Assembly: GCF_024347655.1 (NCBI RefSeq)
Contig: NZ_AP025515.1
Location: forward strand, 806,001-870,000
Reading direction: 5' to 3'
From: Vibrio toranzoniae
GTDB taxonomy: Bacteria > Pseudomonadota > Gammaproteobacteria > Enterobacterales > Vibrionaceae
DNA length: 64,000 nucleotides
The notes under the pieces were generated by a model. That model did not search any database. It was not told the origin of the DNA and worked only from the letters and a program-made list of their open reading frames with translations. Positions within the stretch are counted from its first letter, which is position 1; the number at the start of each line of letters is the position of its first letter. Below are positions 42,512-51,458 of this stretch, one piece after another. The position numbers were made by a program, and so were the translations under genes.

Positions 42512-42567
42512 TTATGGATAGGAGTAACCTTAATACATTCCAATAATAAAATCACTAAGGAGAGCGA

Positions 42568-42825
42568 ATGAACAACAAGCTTCACTGGGTCACCGCGATA
42601 CTGTCTTCACTGGTCATGGCTGTCATGATGTCGGGGATCATATCGGGTTATAAGATGGGCTTCAGCCAAGCATGGCCACCAATTTGGTTAGACAGCTTTT
42701 TGGTTGCTTGGCCGTGTGCACTCACACTGAGCCTAACCTTGTTACCACAAGTCAGAAAGCTCGCCGAGTGGCTATGTCGCCCGAGATCAAAAACGATAGC
42801 CAAAGTAAGTTTATGCGATGAATAA
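42568..42825 (+). CDS. DUF2798 family small membrane protein
   Basis: Protein of 85 residues with two TM segments (AILSSLVMAVMMSGIISGY and WLDSFLVAWPCALTLSLTLLP), the standard DUF2798 layout. AAGGAGAGCG precedes the ATG. It is divergent from the LysR gene across about 60-80 bp, so it may be a regulatory target. Function unknown. Confidence 0.82.
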   Translation: MNNKLHWVTAILSSLVMAVMMSGIISGYKMGFSQAWPPIWLDSFLVAWPCALTLSLTLLPQVRKLAEWLCRPRSKTIAKVSLCDE

Positions 42826-42861
42826 CGCCATGAACTACAAAGTTATTTATAGAACCACCGG

Positions 42862-42890
42862 AACAATGATCAAGGTAATTAATCATTGTT
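42862..42890 (+). other. Small hairpin after the DUF2798 gene
   Basis: Perfect 9-bp arms AACAATGAT / ATCATTGTT (42862-42870, 42882-42890), 11-base loop, just before a stronger terminator. Confidence 0.4.
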
Positions 42891-42900
42891 ACCGACATAA

Positions 42901-42928
42901 AAAAACCGAGCACTAGGCTCGGTTTTTT
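42901..42928. terminator. Bidirectional terminator between DUF2798 and YebC-family genes
   Basis: Arms AAAAACCGAGC / GCTCGGTTTTT (42901-42911, 42917-42927), 5-base loop, flanked by A-run and T-run, so efficient in both directions. Confidence 0.9.
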
Positions 42929-42951
42929 AATAACTGTTCTTACTGTAAAGA

Positions 42952-43668
42952 TTACAGCTCAGCGTTGTGGTAAACCTGCTGAACATCATCACAGTCGTCA
43001 AGCATGTCTAAGAACTTCTGGAACTTCTCAGAATCTTCTTCAGCTACTGGCGTAGTCGTTTGAGGAACGAAAGTGATTTCTTCAACGTCTAGCGTTAGCT
43101 CTGGGAACGCAGTGTTTAGTGCCGTCTTCGTTTTGAAGAACTCAGTCGTTGGAGCAAATACAGTGATAACACCGTCTTCTAGCTCAACATCAGTCACGTC
43201 TACGTCTTCCATCATTAGCGTTTCTAGGATGATCTCGTCATCTTCGCCTTTGAACTGGAATACAGCTTGGTGAGCGAACATGTGAGAAACAGTACCTTCA
43301 ACACCGATTTTCGCGCCAGTCTTAACGAAACATTGGCGAACGTCTTGGAACGTACGGTTGCCGTTGTCAGTTAGACAGTCAACGATTACGCTTGTGCCAC
43401 CAGGGCCAAAGCCTTCGTAACGAGCAGGTTGGAAGTCTTCACCGCCGCCGCCGTTTGCTTTATCGATCGCTTTGTCGATAACGTGAGCGGGTACTTGGTC
43501 TTTCTTCGCTTTAGCAATCAGGTGCTTAAGAGGTAGGTTCATGTCTGGGTCAGAGCTACCGTTCTTAGCCAGTACGTAAATCTCTTTACCGTATTTAGAA
43601 TAAACTTTAATTTTTGCGCCTGCAGTTTTCGCCATTGAGGCCTTGCGCACTTCAAAACTTCTTCCCAT
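42952..43668 (-). CDS. YebC/PmpR/TACO1 family protein (YeeN-type)
   Basis: Protein of 238 residues whose N-terminus (MGRSFEV...AKIKVYSKYGKEIYVLAK) resembles E. coli YeeN rather than YebC. Core motifs HVIDKAIDKANGGGGEDF and ARYEGFGPGG are conserved, and the C-terminus ends in DDVQQVYHNAEL. The family was called a transcriptional regulator, but relatives act in translation (mitochondrial TACO1, relief of stalling at proline stretches). It is monocistronic, with a terminator shortly downstream. Confidence 0.92.
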   Translation of the reverse strand: MGRSFEVRKASMAKTAGAKIKVYSKYGKEIYVLAKNGSSDPDMNLPLKHLIAKAKKDQVPAHVIDKAIDKANGGGGEDFQPARYEGFGPGGTSVIVDCLTDNGNRTFQDVRQCFVKTGAKIGVEGTVSHMFAHQAVFQFKGEDDEIILETLMMEDVDVTDVELEDGVITVFAPTTEFFKTKTALNTAFPELTLDVEEITFVPQTTTPVAEEDSEKFQKFLDMLDDCDDVQQVYHNAEL

Positions 43669-43764
43669 CGGGATCTTCTCTCTGATTCAATTAACGGTGA
43701 AAATTCTAGCAAATTACTGTGTCATTTCAATTCTACAGCATTGCTGGGCAAGGTTTATCTGCGT

Positions 43765-43974
43765 TTATGCGACACCCATTACCCGTTTGTATTTTTCTAC
43801 AGACTGCTCAAACCACACCTTTTCATCAGGGTCACTTAGCTTCATTGCTTCTTCAACAATGGCTTCAGGGCCACATTTCGCTTGCTTCAGTTTCCATACA
43901 AGAAACGATGCTTGCTTATCCAGTTCGATTTTATTTTTCTCACTGGGTGGAAGGAGTGAAAGGTTGATAGACAT
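43765..43974 (-). CDS. DUF3283-type small protein
   Basis: Protein of 69 residues (MSINLSLLPPSEKNKIELDK... ending VEKYKRVMGVA), matching from memory a small Vibrio family (DUF3283) of unknown function. ATG 43974 has AAGG about 8 bases upstream; the frame extends to 44151 upstream, but that part looks non-coding and includes a large hairpin. Short and charged, probably cytoplasmic. Confidence 0.65.
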   Translation of the reverse strand: MSINLSLLPPSEKNKIELDKQASFLVWKLKQAKCGPEAIVEEAMKLSDPDEKVWFEQSVEKYKRVMGVA

Positions 43975-44094
43975 TATTAGCCTTCGTCTGTAATACACTT
44001 GGCCGAGAAATATATCATAGAGCAGGCTCATAAAACCAATACTATGAGCAATAGTGGGGGGTGTAGGGCGAGAAAGCAGCAAGTCGCTGATGCA

Positions 44095-44126
44095 CATCAA
44101 GCTACTTTGAGAGAAGTAGCTTGATG
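44095..44126. other. Perfect 13-bp hairpin between phhB and the DUF3283 gene
   Basis: CATCAAGCTACTT (44095-44107) and its exact complement (44114-44126), 6-base loop. No T-run follows on either strand. It lies 94 bp after the phhB stop, so it may still act as the 3' end of that transcript. Confidence 0.6.
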
Positions 44127-44219
44127 AGAAAGTAGTGAGTATTTGGCTCACCTAATGAGCCGAATCATGAGGTAATCACATCACAAAGGCTGCAAGAGAG
44201 TAACCCCAAATCTACAAAA

Positions 44220-44558
44220 CTAATCACTCACCGCGAACACATCGCAGCGTGAGGCGCAGATGAAATCATTCTTATGTAGTCCTTTGATTGAGTGGCTCCA
44301 CCAAGTTACGGTGACTTTGCCCCACTCCAATAAAATCGAAGGATGATGGAATTCTTCTTCTGCCAACTCTGACACTTTGTTGCTGAATGCCCAGGCTTGT
44401 TTGTAGTTCTTAAACTTAAACACCTTCTCAAGCTGCGGGATGCCGTCTCTTTCCATGATCTGCCAATCAGACAACTCAAACAGTAAAGATTGTTGCTCAT
44501 CTTTACTTAGGGCAATCGCGTCGATACTGCAGGCTTCGCATTTTTGTTCATTCAACAT
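44220..44558 (-). CDS. phhB: Pterin-4a-carbinolamine dehydratase
   Basis: Regenerates the tetrahydrobiopterin-type cofactor used by phenylalanine hydroxylase by dehydrating the 4a-hydroxypterin. The 112 residues are the usual length. The catalytic motif EEFHHPSILLEWGKVTV contains the paired His, and a later WWSHSIKGLHKNDF holds the third His. ATG 44558 has AAGGAACC upstream and overlaps the 3' end of phhA by 11 bp, so the two are coupled. Confidence 0.93.
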   Translation of the reverse strand: MLNEQKCEACSIDAIALSKDEQQSLLFELSDWQIMERDGIPQLEKVFKFKNYKQAWAFSNKVSELAEEEFHHPSILLEWGKVTVTWWSHSIKGLHKNDFICASRCDVFAVSD

Positions 44559-45342
44559 GTGTTGGTTCCTTGGGTTCAAAAAGTGGTGGTAGTAACCCCG
44601 CATCAATCGCGAGATCTGCTTGCTGTAATAGGTTTTTCTGACTGATTTCGAATAACTCAGATAGCTCTTCGATCACATAATATTTCGGCTGCATAATGTC
44701 GATGCGATAAGGGGTTCTTAAAACGGTTTGTAGATCGAACCGCTCACGAACGGCCAAGTCCCCTTCCAACGCGTAAATGGTTTCTGCCGGAGAGGAAAGA
44801 ATGCCACCGCCATAGATTTTCAGCTTGTGCCCTTCTTTGACTAAACCAAACTCGACCGTAAACCAATACAAGCGGGCAAGATAGGCGCGCTGCTTGGATG
44901 TCGCCGCTTGGCCTAGTTTTCCATAATGTTCAGTGAAAGCCGCGAAATCAGTATTAGTCAACATTGCACAATGGCCAAAAATTTCATGGAAGAAATCAGG
45001 TTCTTGTAAATAATCAAACTCGTCTCGCGTTCTCAGAAATGTCGCAACGGGGAACTTCTTATTCGCGAGTAAATCAAAGAAACGGTCGAAATCGATCAAT
45101 GCAGGAACAGGCTGAACCTGCCAACCTGTTGTTTCTTTTAGCACTTTATTTATCTCTGGGAGTTGAGGGACCCTATCTAACGGTAGATCAAGCAAGGTCA
45201 AACCGTGCAAATAAGCATCGCAAGCGCGGTCACTAATTACGTCCAGTTGCCTTTTCACCAAGTCGTGCCAAATGGCGTCTTCTTCGAGGCTCCACTCAAC
45301 CCATCCCTCTTGGCTCACGGGCTTAGAATGATATTGAGTCAT
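44548..45342 (-). CDS. phhA: Phenylalanine-4-hydroxylase
   Basis: Iron- and pterin-dependent monooxygenase converting L-phenylalanine to L-tyrosine, the entry step to the hpd-hmgA route encoded 9 kb away. The 264 residues match bacterial enzymes. The iron site is visible as PDFFHEIFGHCAML (two His) with a glutamate in LYWFTVEFGLV. It is transcribed divergently from aacS, with a TyrR-like box in between, and forms an operon with phhB. Confidence 0.96.
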   Translation of the reverse strand: MTQYHSKPVSQEGWVEWSLEEDAIWHDLVKRQLDVISDRACDAYLHGLTLLDLPLDRVPQLPEINKVLKETTGWQVQPVPALIDFDRFFDLLANKKFPVATFLRTRDEFDYLQEPDFFHEIFGHCAMLTNTDFAAFTEHYGKLGQAATSKQRAYLARLYWFTVEFGLVKEGHKLKIYGGGILSSPAETIYALEGDLAVRERFDLQTVLRTPYRIDIMQPKYYVIEELSELFEISQKNLLQQADLAIDAGLLPPLFEPKEPTHVE

Positions 45343-45430
45343 TACACACCTCCTAACGAATGTCTCCCTTTAAGCCTATCTCCACTCTTTGTAAGCGCCA
45401 ATCTTCACTATTTTTCTAAACAGGTAGATG

Positions 45431-45448
45431 TGTAACATTTTGTTTACA
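45431..45448. promoter_or_regulatory. TyrR-box-like operator between phhA and aacS
   Basis: TGTAAC-ATTTTG-TTTACA matches the TyrR/PhhR consensus TGTAAA-N6-TTTACA with a single difference. It lies about 90 bp upstream of each divergent start. TyrR-family proteins control aromatic amino acid genes in gamma-proteobacteria. Confidence 0.7.
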
Positions 45449-45541
45449 CAACTCTATCAAACGCTTATTTTTCTGATCTTTTGACTTTATAAAACCTAAA
45501 TACCAGACTGAAATCGTTAACTTTTTGTTAAAGGTAAAGGA

Positions 45542-47560
45542 ATGCACGAAAGCAATAAGTCCATTTGGCAACCAAGCGAGCAACGTATCGCCGATGCCAA
45601 CGTAACCCGATTTATCGACAGTCTCGACCTGTCTGAATTAAAACCGCAAGGCTTGAAGTTAGAGAGGGAGCTAAGAAGCTATGCCGAACTCCATCAATGG
45701 TCTGTGGATCAGCCGGAATCGTTTTGGCAGAACGTATGGCAGTTTTGTGGGGTGGTCGGCTCGCAAGGTGATGACATCAAAGCGCAAGGTGAGAGCCGCT
45801 GGCAGCAAACTAAATCGAATCGCGATGCAGTTTGGTTTCCGAATGCGCAGGTAAACTACGCCGAGAACTTGCTGCGTTTGGCCAAGTCGATGCCTGATGA
45901 GCCTGCAATTTGGTTTGAGAATGAGCGTGGCGAACAGCAGAGTTATACATGGAAAAGCCTGTGTGAAGCTGTCTCTAGTATTCAGCAATGGCTTATCGAT
46001 AACGGTGTGGAGCAAGGTGATGTGGTTGCTGCGTATACGCCCTACCTGCCACAAACCGTGATAGCGATGCTAGCCACCACCAGCTTAGGGGCGATTTGGA
46101 CATCAACCTCGCCTGATTTTGGTGTAGAAAGTGTGATTGAGCGCTTTGGCCAAGTGAAACCTAAGGTGCTGTTCACCTGTGATGGCTACACCTTCAATGG
46201 CAAGACGTTCGATATGGTGAATAAGAACCGTGAAATCATCGAGCACTTAACCGAATTAAAACAGGTGTGTGAAATCGGTTATTTGAAACCGAGTAATGAT
46301 TTAGAGAAGAGCGATGTTGAACCAGATGTGCCGACCCAAAGCTGGCAAAACATCATTAGTCACTATCAACCAAAACCTCTTCGATTTACTCGTGTCGGCT
46401 TCAATGAACCACTGTTTGTACTCTACTCTTCCGGCACCACAGGCAAGCCAAAGTGCATTGTTCATGCTGTTGGTGGCACCACCATCAACCACCTAAAAGA
46501 GCATCAGCTTCACTGTGATATCAAACTGAAAGATCGCGTGTTCTACTACACCACTTGTGGTTGGATGATGTGGAACTGGCACGTATCTGCACTCGCCAGT
46601 GGCGCTTGTTTAGTGATCTTTGATGGTAGCCCAGTTTACCCGCAACCCAATGTACTGTGGGGCTTAGCGCAGCGTGCGGATGTATCGCTGTTTGGCACTT
46701 CAGCTAAGTATTTAGAAGCGATTGAGAAAGCGGAGCTCTCGCCTATCGACAGTCACTATCTTCCTCACTTAAGAACACTGTGCTCGACCGGTTCAGTGCT
46801 CTACCCAGAGCAGTTTGATTACGTTTACAAACACATCAAACAAGACCTGCATTTAGCGTCCATTTCTGGTGGTACGGATATTTGTGGCTGCTTTGTGCTG
46901 GGTAACCCTATCTCGCCAGTGTATCGCGGTGAGTGCCAACAGGCAGGGCTCGGAGTCGACATCAAGGTGTTCAATTCGTTTGGTCACAAGGTCAACCAAG
47001 AGCGCGGCGAGTTGGTGTGTACCAATTCCTTACCCAACTTCCCTGTTGGCTTCTGGAATGACACCGGAGAGCGCTATCACAGCACTTATTGGGATAGGTT
47101 CGATAATGTGTGGCACCACGGTGACGAGGTCGCGCAGAGCGCGCATGGCGGTTATCTGTTCTACGGGCGAGGCGATACCACACTCAACCCCGGTGGCGTG
47201 CGAATTGGTACTGCCGAGATCTACCAGCAAGTGAACACCATTGATGGCATTGTTGATTCGATAGCAGTCGGCAAAGACATCGACCGCAATGAGCAGATAT
47301 GGCTGTTCGTTCAGCTGCAGCAAGGTGTGGTTCTAAATGAAACACTATTGGCTGCCATCAAGAGCAAGCTCAAATCATCGTGCTCACCAAGGCATGTGCC
47401 GAGCCAGATCTTTGCGCTCAGCGATGTACCGAAAACACGCTCAGGAAAACTGGTGGAATTGGCGGTGAAACAGGTCGTGAATGGTAAACCCGTCAAGAAC
47501 ATCGGCGCGATAGCCAATGCCGATGTGTTAAATGAAATAAAGCATGTGATTTCGCTTTAA
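45542..47560 (+). CDS. aacS: Acetoacetyl-CoA synthetase
   Basis: Acetoacetate-CoA ligase of 672 residues, an adenylate-forming enzyme. The AMP-binding P-loop is YSSGTTGKPKCIVHA (about 296-310), with TTCGWMMWNWH following, a typical AacS signature. GGTDICGCF and the YFYGRGDTTLNPGGVRIGTAEIY hinge region come later, with a C-terminal catalytic Lys in KTRSGKLVE. It activates acetoacetate, the end product of tyrosine degradation, for use as acetyl-CoA. AAAGGTAAAGG precedes the ATG. It is divergent from phhA and probably shares its regulation. Confidence 0.95.
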   Translation: MHESNKSIWQPSEQRIADANVTRFIDSLDLSELKPQGLKLERELRSYAELHQWSVDQPESFWQNVWQFCGVVGSQGDDIKAQGESRWQQTKSNRDAVWFPNAQVNYAENLLRLAKSMPDEPAIWFENERGEQQSYTWKSLCEAVSSIQQWLIDNGVEQGDVVAAYTPYLPQTVIAMLATTSLGAIWTSTSPDFGVESVIERFGQVKPKVLFTCDGYTFNGKTFDMVNKNREIIEHLTELKQVCEIGYLKPSNDLEKSDVEPDVPTQSWQNIISHYQPKPLRFTRVGFNEPLFVLYSSGTTGKPKCIVHAVGGTTINHLKEHQLHCDIKLKDRVFYYTTCGWMMWNWHVSALASGACLVIFDGSPVYPQPNVLWGLAQRADVSLFGTSAKYLEAIEKAELSPIDSHYLPHLRTLCSTGSVLYPEQFDYVYKHIKQDLHLASISGGTDICGCFVLGNPISPVYRGECQQAGLGVDIKVFNSFGHKVNQERGELVCTNSLPNFPVGFWNDTGERYHSTYWDRFDNVWHHGDEVAQSAHGGYLFYGRGDTTLNPGGVRIGTAEIYQQVNTIDGIVDSIAVGKDIDRNEQIWLFVQLQQGVVLNETLLAAIKSKLKSSCSPRHVPSQIFALSDVPKTRSGKLVELAVKQVVNGKPVKNIGAIANADVLNEIKHVISL

Positions 47561-47572
47561 ACTTGAAACAAA

Positions 47573-47607
47573 AAAGCCCTCCACGAATAAACCTCGTGGA
47601 GGGCTTT
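47573..47607. terminator. Bidirectional terminator between aacS and yidZ
   Basis: Perfect 14-bp arms at 47573-47586 and 47594-47607 (AAAGCCCTCCACGA and complement), 7-base loop, A-run before and TTTCTA after. Confidence 0.9.
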
Positions 47608-47624
47608 CTACCCTTAATATAACT

Positions 47625-48581
47625 TTAGCTAGTAACATAAAGGTTCTTAATAGTCTCCCTCAACCATAATACCTTGGGGTTATTGTTGTTGCGCTTGTGC
47701 CAAATCATGGTAAATGGTATCAGTAGTTTATGCTGACAGCCCTCAGAAATAGGTATAGGTAGAGCAATTAAATTTGGGTGGAGCTGCTTGCAATATTGCT
47801 GACAATACTTTGGTGCTGTAGTTAACATTTGGTGTCCAGGCTTCTCTGCAACAAACAAAGCTTGCTCAAAACTTGCCATCGTTAGACTAACATTCCGAAC
47901 ATACCCTCGTTCAGTCAAAATATCATCTAATGCCCAACTATCATTTTTCTCCCATGCCACATTAATGTGGGCATAGCTCAAAAAGGTATCTAGATTCCAC
48001 TTTTGCTTGAGCGCAGGATGATCTTTTCGGACATACACCATAGGTAAATCCGAGAACAAGACTTCAAAGTTAATAAAATACGGAAGAAGCTCTAACGACT
48101 CTTTAGAGCGCGGATGACTTTCACGTCCAGTAAAACCAATGTCTATTTCACCGCTGGTAATAGCACTCAATGAGTCATAGTCCCAATTATGGAACTTAAT
48201 TGTTGATTCTGGATAGGAATCATGAATACGTTTAGTTAGCTCATCAACCATGATTAGTGATAATGGCGACTCTACCCCAAGATTAAATTTCACTCCACTA
48301 GGAGCATCTTCACCTCTGCATGAAACAATCTGGTTACCAATATGCATCCATTCTGACAAAGGCTCTTGTACACTGGTTGCGAGGTTGGTTGGCTTTAACC
48401 CGTGAGGCGTATTAACAAAAAGGGGATCATCAAACCAATCGCGCAATTTGCCTAATGATTTACTCACACTTGACGGAGTAACATTAAGCTTTTTCGCCGC
48501 TTTAGTAACACTTTGCTCTTGTAACAACAATTGCAAAGTGAGCAATAAATTAAAATCAATTCGGGCAAGAGGTTTCTTCAT
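47625..48581 (-). CDS. yidZ: LysR family regulator, YidZ orthologue
   Basis: Regulator of about 318 residues. N-terminal helix-turn-helix RIDFNLLLTLQLLLQEQSVTKAAKKL, then NVTPSSVSKSLGKLRDWFDDPLF. Several stretches (GEIDIGFTGRESHPRS, WNLDTF, MIWHKRNNNNPKVLWLRETIK) match E. coli YidZ as I recall it. In E. coli yidZ also lies directly downstream of mdtL, so the gene pair is conserved. ATG 48581 lies within the end of mdtL; the longer frame starts at 48596. Confidence 0.88.
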   Translation of the reverse strand: MKKPLARIDFNLLLTLQLLLQEQSVTKAAKKLNVTPSSVSKSLGKLRDWFDDPLFVNTPHGLKPTNLATSVQEPLSEWMHIGNQIVSCRGEDAPSGVKFNLGVESPLSLIMVDELTKRIHDSYPESTIKFHNWDYDSLSAITSGEIDIGFTGRESHPRSKESLELLPYFINFEVLFSDLPMVYVRKDHPALKQKWNLDTFLSYAHINVAWEKNDSWALDDILTERGYVRNVSLTMASFEQALFVAEKPGHQMLTTAPKYCQQYCKQLHPNLIALPIPISEGCQHKLLIPFTMIWHKRNNNNPKVLWLRETIKNLYVTS

Positions 48582-49761
48582 GATACTCACTAACATACTG
48601 ATGTGGGTGGAATAATATTATAGCCAGCCCAATTACACCACTAGCAACTAAGGCTATAACTAACATCATTAATGCTGATACACCTAATGTTGCCATCAAC
48701 CAAATGTAAAATGCAGATAAAGAGATCTGCCCGATACCAAGCATAGAGCTTGCCTGACCTGCTTTTCGAGAGAACTGGCTTAAACCCTGGCTCATGGCAA
48801 CACCAAAACCCATAGGGAAACTCATGCTAATGAGAATGAACCCTAGCATATAAAGTGTCGAACTATCGCTATTCAAGTGAGCCGCGAGAATAACGATAGC
48901 CGACAGCAAACTTGTCAATTGTGCAGCTAACATCAAAAAATTTTGTTTGACATAAGATAAAACAAATGGGACTGAAAACGATGTTGCCATTCCCACCATT
49001 GCCAACAGCGCCATAGCTGTTGAATATTCGCCTCGAGTGAAACCAATTAAATTCATGACAATCATTGGCGAAGTGTTGACATAAGAAAGAATCGCAGTGA
49101 CGCCTAAAGATGTATAAATAACTCGCGATATAAAAAAGCCATTATATAGGGACTCATTAAACTCTTTACTTGGATCTAGGGAGGTATGCTTTGTTTTGGG
49201 CAAGGTTTCTTTCAACACAAAACAAGCAATTAAACCTATCGCACCGCCCATCATCGCCATTGCTGTGAATAAGGCCGGCCAAGGAAATTTCATCATAATT
49301 AGGTTACCTATCACAGGAGCAAGGACTGGGATAGAACATATAATCCCATTGAGCATAGACAGGACCTTAGTTCGCTTTTTTTCGTCCAATACATCCCGCA
49401 AAACAGCAAAGGCTACTATATAGCAACAAGCAGCCCCCACACCTTGGAAGAATCGCATCATTAGAAAGCTATTACTGTTCTCAGCAGAGCCAGCAAGCAT
49501 TGATGAAAAGGTAAAAATCAATGCTCCACATATTGCAACAGGCTTACGCCCCAAACTATCAGCAGCTCGTCCAACAAAAACCATTGTTGATGCAAAACCC
49601 GCTAGGTAAATAGAAAAGGCGATATGAAGTTCTGATTCGTTTGCAGATAGGTCGCTAGCAATTTCTGGTAAAGCAACTAAGTAGAGATCTATCGCTGTTG
49701 GATATAGTAAAACAAAGGCAAAGCTGCACATTAGATATCTGGATATATTGAATTTTTCCAT
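48556..49761 (-). CDS. mdtL: MFS multidrug efflux transporter MdtL
   Basis: Inner-membrane proton antiporter of 401 residues with 12 TM segments. The opening YLMCSFAFVLLYPTAIDLYL, the SIYLAGFASTMVFVGRAADSLGRKPVAI region (motif A) and FFQGVGAACCYIVAFAVLRD (motif C/B region) match MdtL of E. coli closely, as does the pairing with yidZ. In E. coli overexpression gives chloramphenicol resistance. GAGGTAGAA precedes the ATG. It overlaps yidZ by about 26 bp. Confidence 0.9.
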   Translation of the reverse strand: MEKFNISRYLMCSFAFVLLYPTAIDLYLVALPEIASDLSANESELHIAFSIYLAGFASTMVFVGRAADSLGRKPVAICGALIFTFSSMLAGSAENSNSFLMMRFFQGVGAACCYIVAFAVLRDVLDEKKRTKVLSMLNGIICSIPVLAPVIGNLIMMKFPWPALFTAMAMMGGAIGLIACFVLKETLPKTKHTSLDPSKEFNESLYNGFFISRVIYTSLGVTAILSYVNTSPMIVMNLIGFTRGEYSTAMALLAMVGMATSFSVPFVLSYVKQNFLMLAAQLTSLLSAIVILAAHLNSDSSTLYMLGFILISMSFPMGFGVAMSQGLSQFSRKAGQASSMLGIGQISLSAFYIWLMATLGVSALMMLVIALVASGVIGLAIILFHPHQYVSEYHEETSCPN

Positions 49762-50209
49762 TTCTACCTCAGGAACATATTATTTGTATAAGCATCATAT
49801 GCAACAAAGATATTTTTGGCTTGTTACATTTATGACAACAGGTATTTCCATATACGACATCAGCAGTAACTATGGTTACAGATTAACCCCGAAAAATATG
49901 TGTTCTCTTTTTACTTACGTAATTCATAGGACAATAACTATTAATATCTCTTAACTAGCCAATATTCAATAATGATGTTTAAAAATAAAAACTCGTATTT
50001 CCACAACTTCTAATTTTGAGAAGTTTAATGTAGTGAACGCTAATGTTACTATCTAATTTAACTACAAGAAAAATTAACATCTAAAATTCATTGAAGTGCG
50101 TTTGGTATATTGCCAGCATCAATATAAAACAAATTGTAATTAATATGTTAGTTACATCTAGCCTAGAAATACCCCCTATAATTTAAAAATATAATAAAAG
50201 GAACTAATT
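49762..50209. other. AT-rich intergenic region
   Basis: 448 bp, strongly AT-rich, between mdtL and the truncated gene at 50210. It should contain the mdtL promoter. No gene, hairpin or repeat is convincing; the composition resembles horizontally acquired DNA. Confidence 0.5.
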
Positions 50210-50407
50210 ATGAGTAAGATAGTGATAATAGGTTATGGTTATATGGGAAACCTATATAGAGAAACTTTTTCGAGTCTTGGATATAGTGACATATCGATAA
50301 TTGACCCCAAAAAAAATATTAGAGATGGATTCTACAATGACCTTTATGAATTTGGGGAGGCTTTGTTGCGTAATTCAATGGAACTAAAGCAAGAACCTAC
50401 GATCTGA
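50210..50407 (+). pseudogene. Rossmann-fold oxidoreductase fragment truncated by an IS
   Basis: Only about 49 residues belong to the original gene (MSKIVIIGYGYMGNLYRETF, then SIIDPKKNIRDGFYNDLYEFG), a GxGxxG nucleotide-binding start as in Gfo/Idh/MocA-type or other NAD-binding proteins. From 50359 the frame runs into the insertion sequence and adds about 16 foreign residues before a stop. No remainder of the gene is found on the far side of the IS. AAGGAACTAATT gives a good ribosome site, so a short chimeric peptide could still be made. Confidence 0.75.
50359..50375 (+). repeat. Left terminal inverted repeat of the IS
   Basis: 17 bp, GGCTTTGTTGCGTAATT, identical to the complement of the right end. 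Confidence 0.9.
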
Positions 50408-50437
50408 TCAGCTACGTCCACTCTCTCTCGTAGCCCT

Positions 50438-51358
50438 ATGCCTAAATCTCTCTACAAAACAACCAGCTGGAAGCAATACAACCAATCACTCATTAACCGT
50501 GGCTCTCTGACTTTTTGGATTGATGAAGAGGCAATAAGCGGGTGGGCGCAAAACAAACAGAATAAGCGCGGGAGGCCACGTCGGTTCAGTGATTTAGCTA
50601 TCACGACAGCACTCATGGTGAAACGGATTTTTTCTATGCCACTGAGAGCGCTGCAAGGGTTTATCGACTCAATCTTTAGACTTGCCCATATTCCATTAAG
50701 CTGTCCACATTACACCTGCATCAGTCGTAGAGCCAAGCAAGTTGAGGTCTCATTTAAGACTAAAACGAGAGGAGCGATACAGCACCTAGCCATTGATTCT
50801 ACAGCCCTTAAGGTTTATGGCGAAGGTGAATGGAAAGTCAAAAAGCACGGGACAGATGGCAAGCGTAGAGTCTGGCAAAAGCTGCATATTGCCGTCGATA
50901 CAAGCACTCATGAGATCATTGCCGCCGAGCTAAGTTTATCAACGGTTACAGATGGAGAAGTCCTCCCGAACTTACTGAAACAAACACGCCGAAGTATCTT
51001 TGAGGTGTCTGGTGATGGCGCTTACGACACGAGAGTGTGTCACGCTGCTATTAAGACTAAGGGAGCCATTGCGCTTGTTCCCCCAAGAGAAGGGGCAGCC
51101 TTCTGAGAGCGTGGTCACCCTCGAAATCTCGCCGTGGGTTGCCAGAAATTATATGGCTCAAATAAGTATTGGAAAGAGCGGTATGGTTACCACAAACGCT
51201 CCCTCTCAGAAACAGCGATGTATCGAGTTAAACAGTTACTTGGTGGTCGTTTAAGCTTAAGAAATTACAATGCACAAGTGGGAGAAGCTTACGCGATGAC
51301 AAAAGCGTTGAACAAGCTTACTGGGTTAGGTATGCCTGAAACTTGTCGTATTGACTAA
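50438..51358 (+). pseudogene. IS903-like DDE transposase with in-frame stop
   Basis: Transposase of about 306 codons. A TGA at 51104-51106 (after REGAAF) interrupts the frame, where a Trp (TGG) would be expected; the same frame then continues open with ERGHPRNLAVG and KERYGYHKRS to 51358. The first two catalytic Asp lie before the stop (AIDSTAL, SGDGAYDT), and the catalytic Glu lies after it (WKERYGYHKR), so the product is inactive unless the stop is read through. This is a nonsense mutation, not a frameshift. Confidence 0.9.
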
Positions 51359-51395
51359 GAAATACCCGAAACGGGGTGGCTCTATCTCTAAATTT

Positions 51396-51412
51396 AATTA
51401 CGCAACAAAGCC
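51396..51412 (-). repeat. Right terminal inverted repeat of the IS
   Basis: 17 bp, exact complement of the left end. Host sequence resumes at 51413. Confidence 0.9.
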
Positions 51413-51458
51413 GATATAAAACACTCAGTTTAATTAAGGTTCAACTTGTTGTTTTTGT

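Larger units (their letters stand above)
50359..51412 (+). mobile_element. IS5-family (IS903-like) insertion sequence
   Basis: 1054 bp bounded by exact 17-bp inverted repeats GGCTTTGTTGCGTAATT (50359-50375 and complement at 51396-51412), close to those of the IS903 group. It contains one transposase frame. The 9 bases flanking each end (ATTTGGGGA and GATATAAAA) do not match, so no target duplication is present. Confidence 0.92.

Noticed and set aside
43975..44151. N-terminal extension of the DUF3283 protein
   Set aside because: Upstream codons look random, overlap a perfect hairpin, and ATG 43974 gives the expected short protein.
51000..51254. Transposase frameshift at about 51.1 kb
   Set aside because: The frame before and after the interruption is the same, so a single TGA stop explains it better than a frameshift.
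50350..51421. 9-bp target duplication flanking the IS
   Set aside because: ATTTGGGGA and GATATAAAA share no significant identity.
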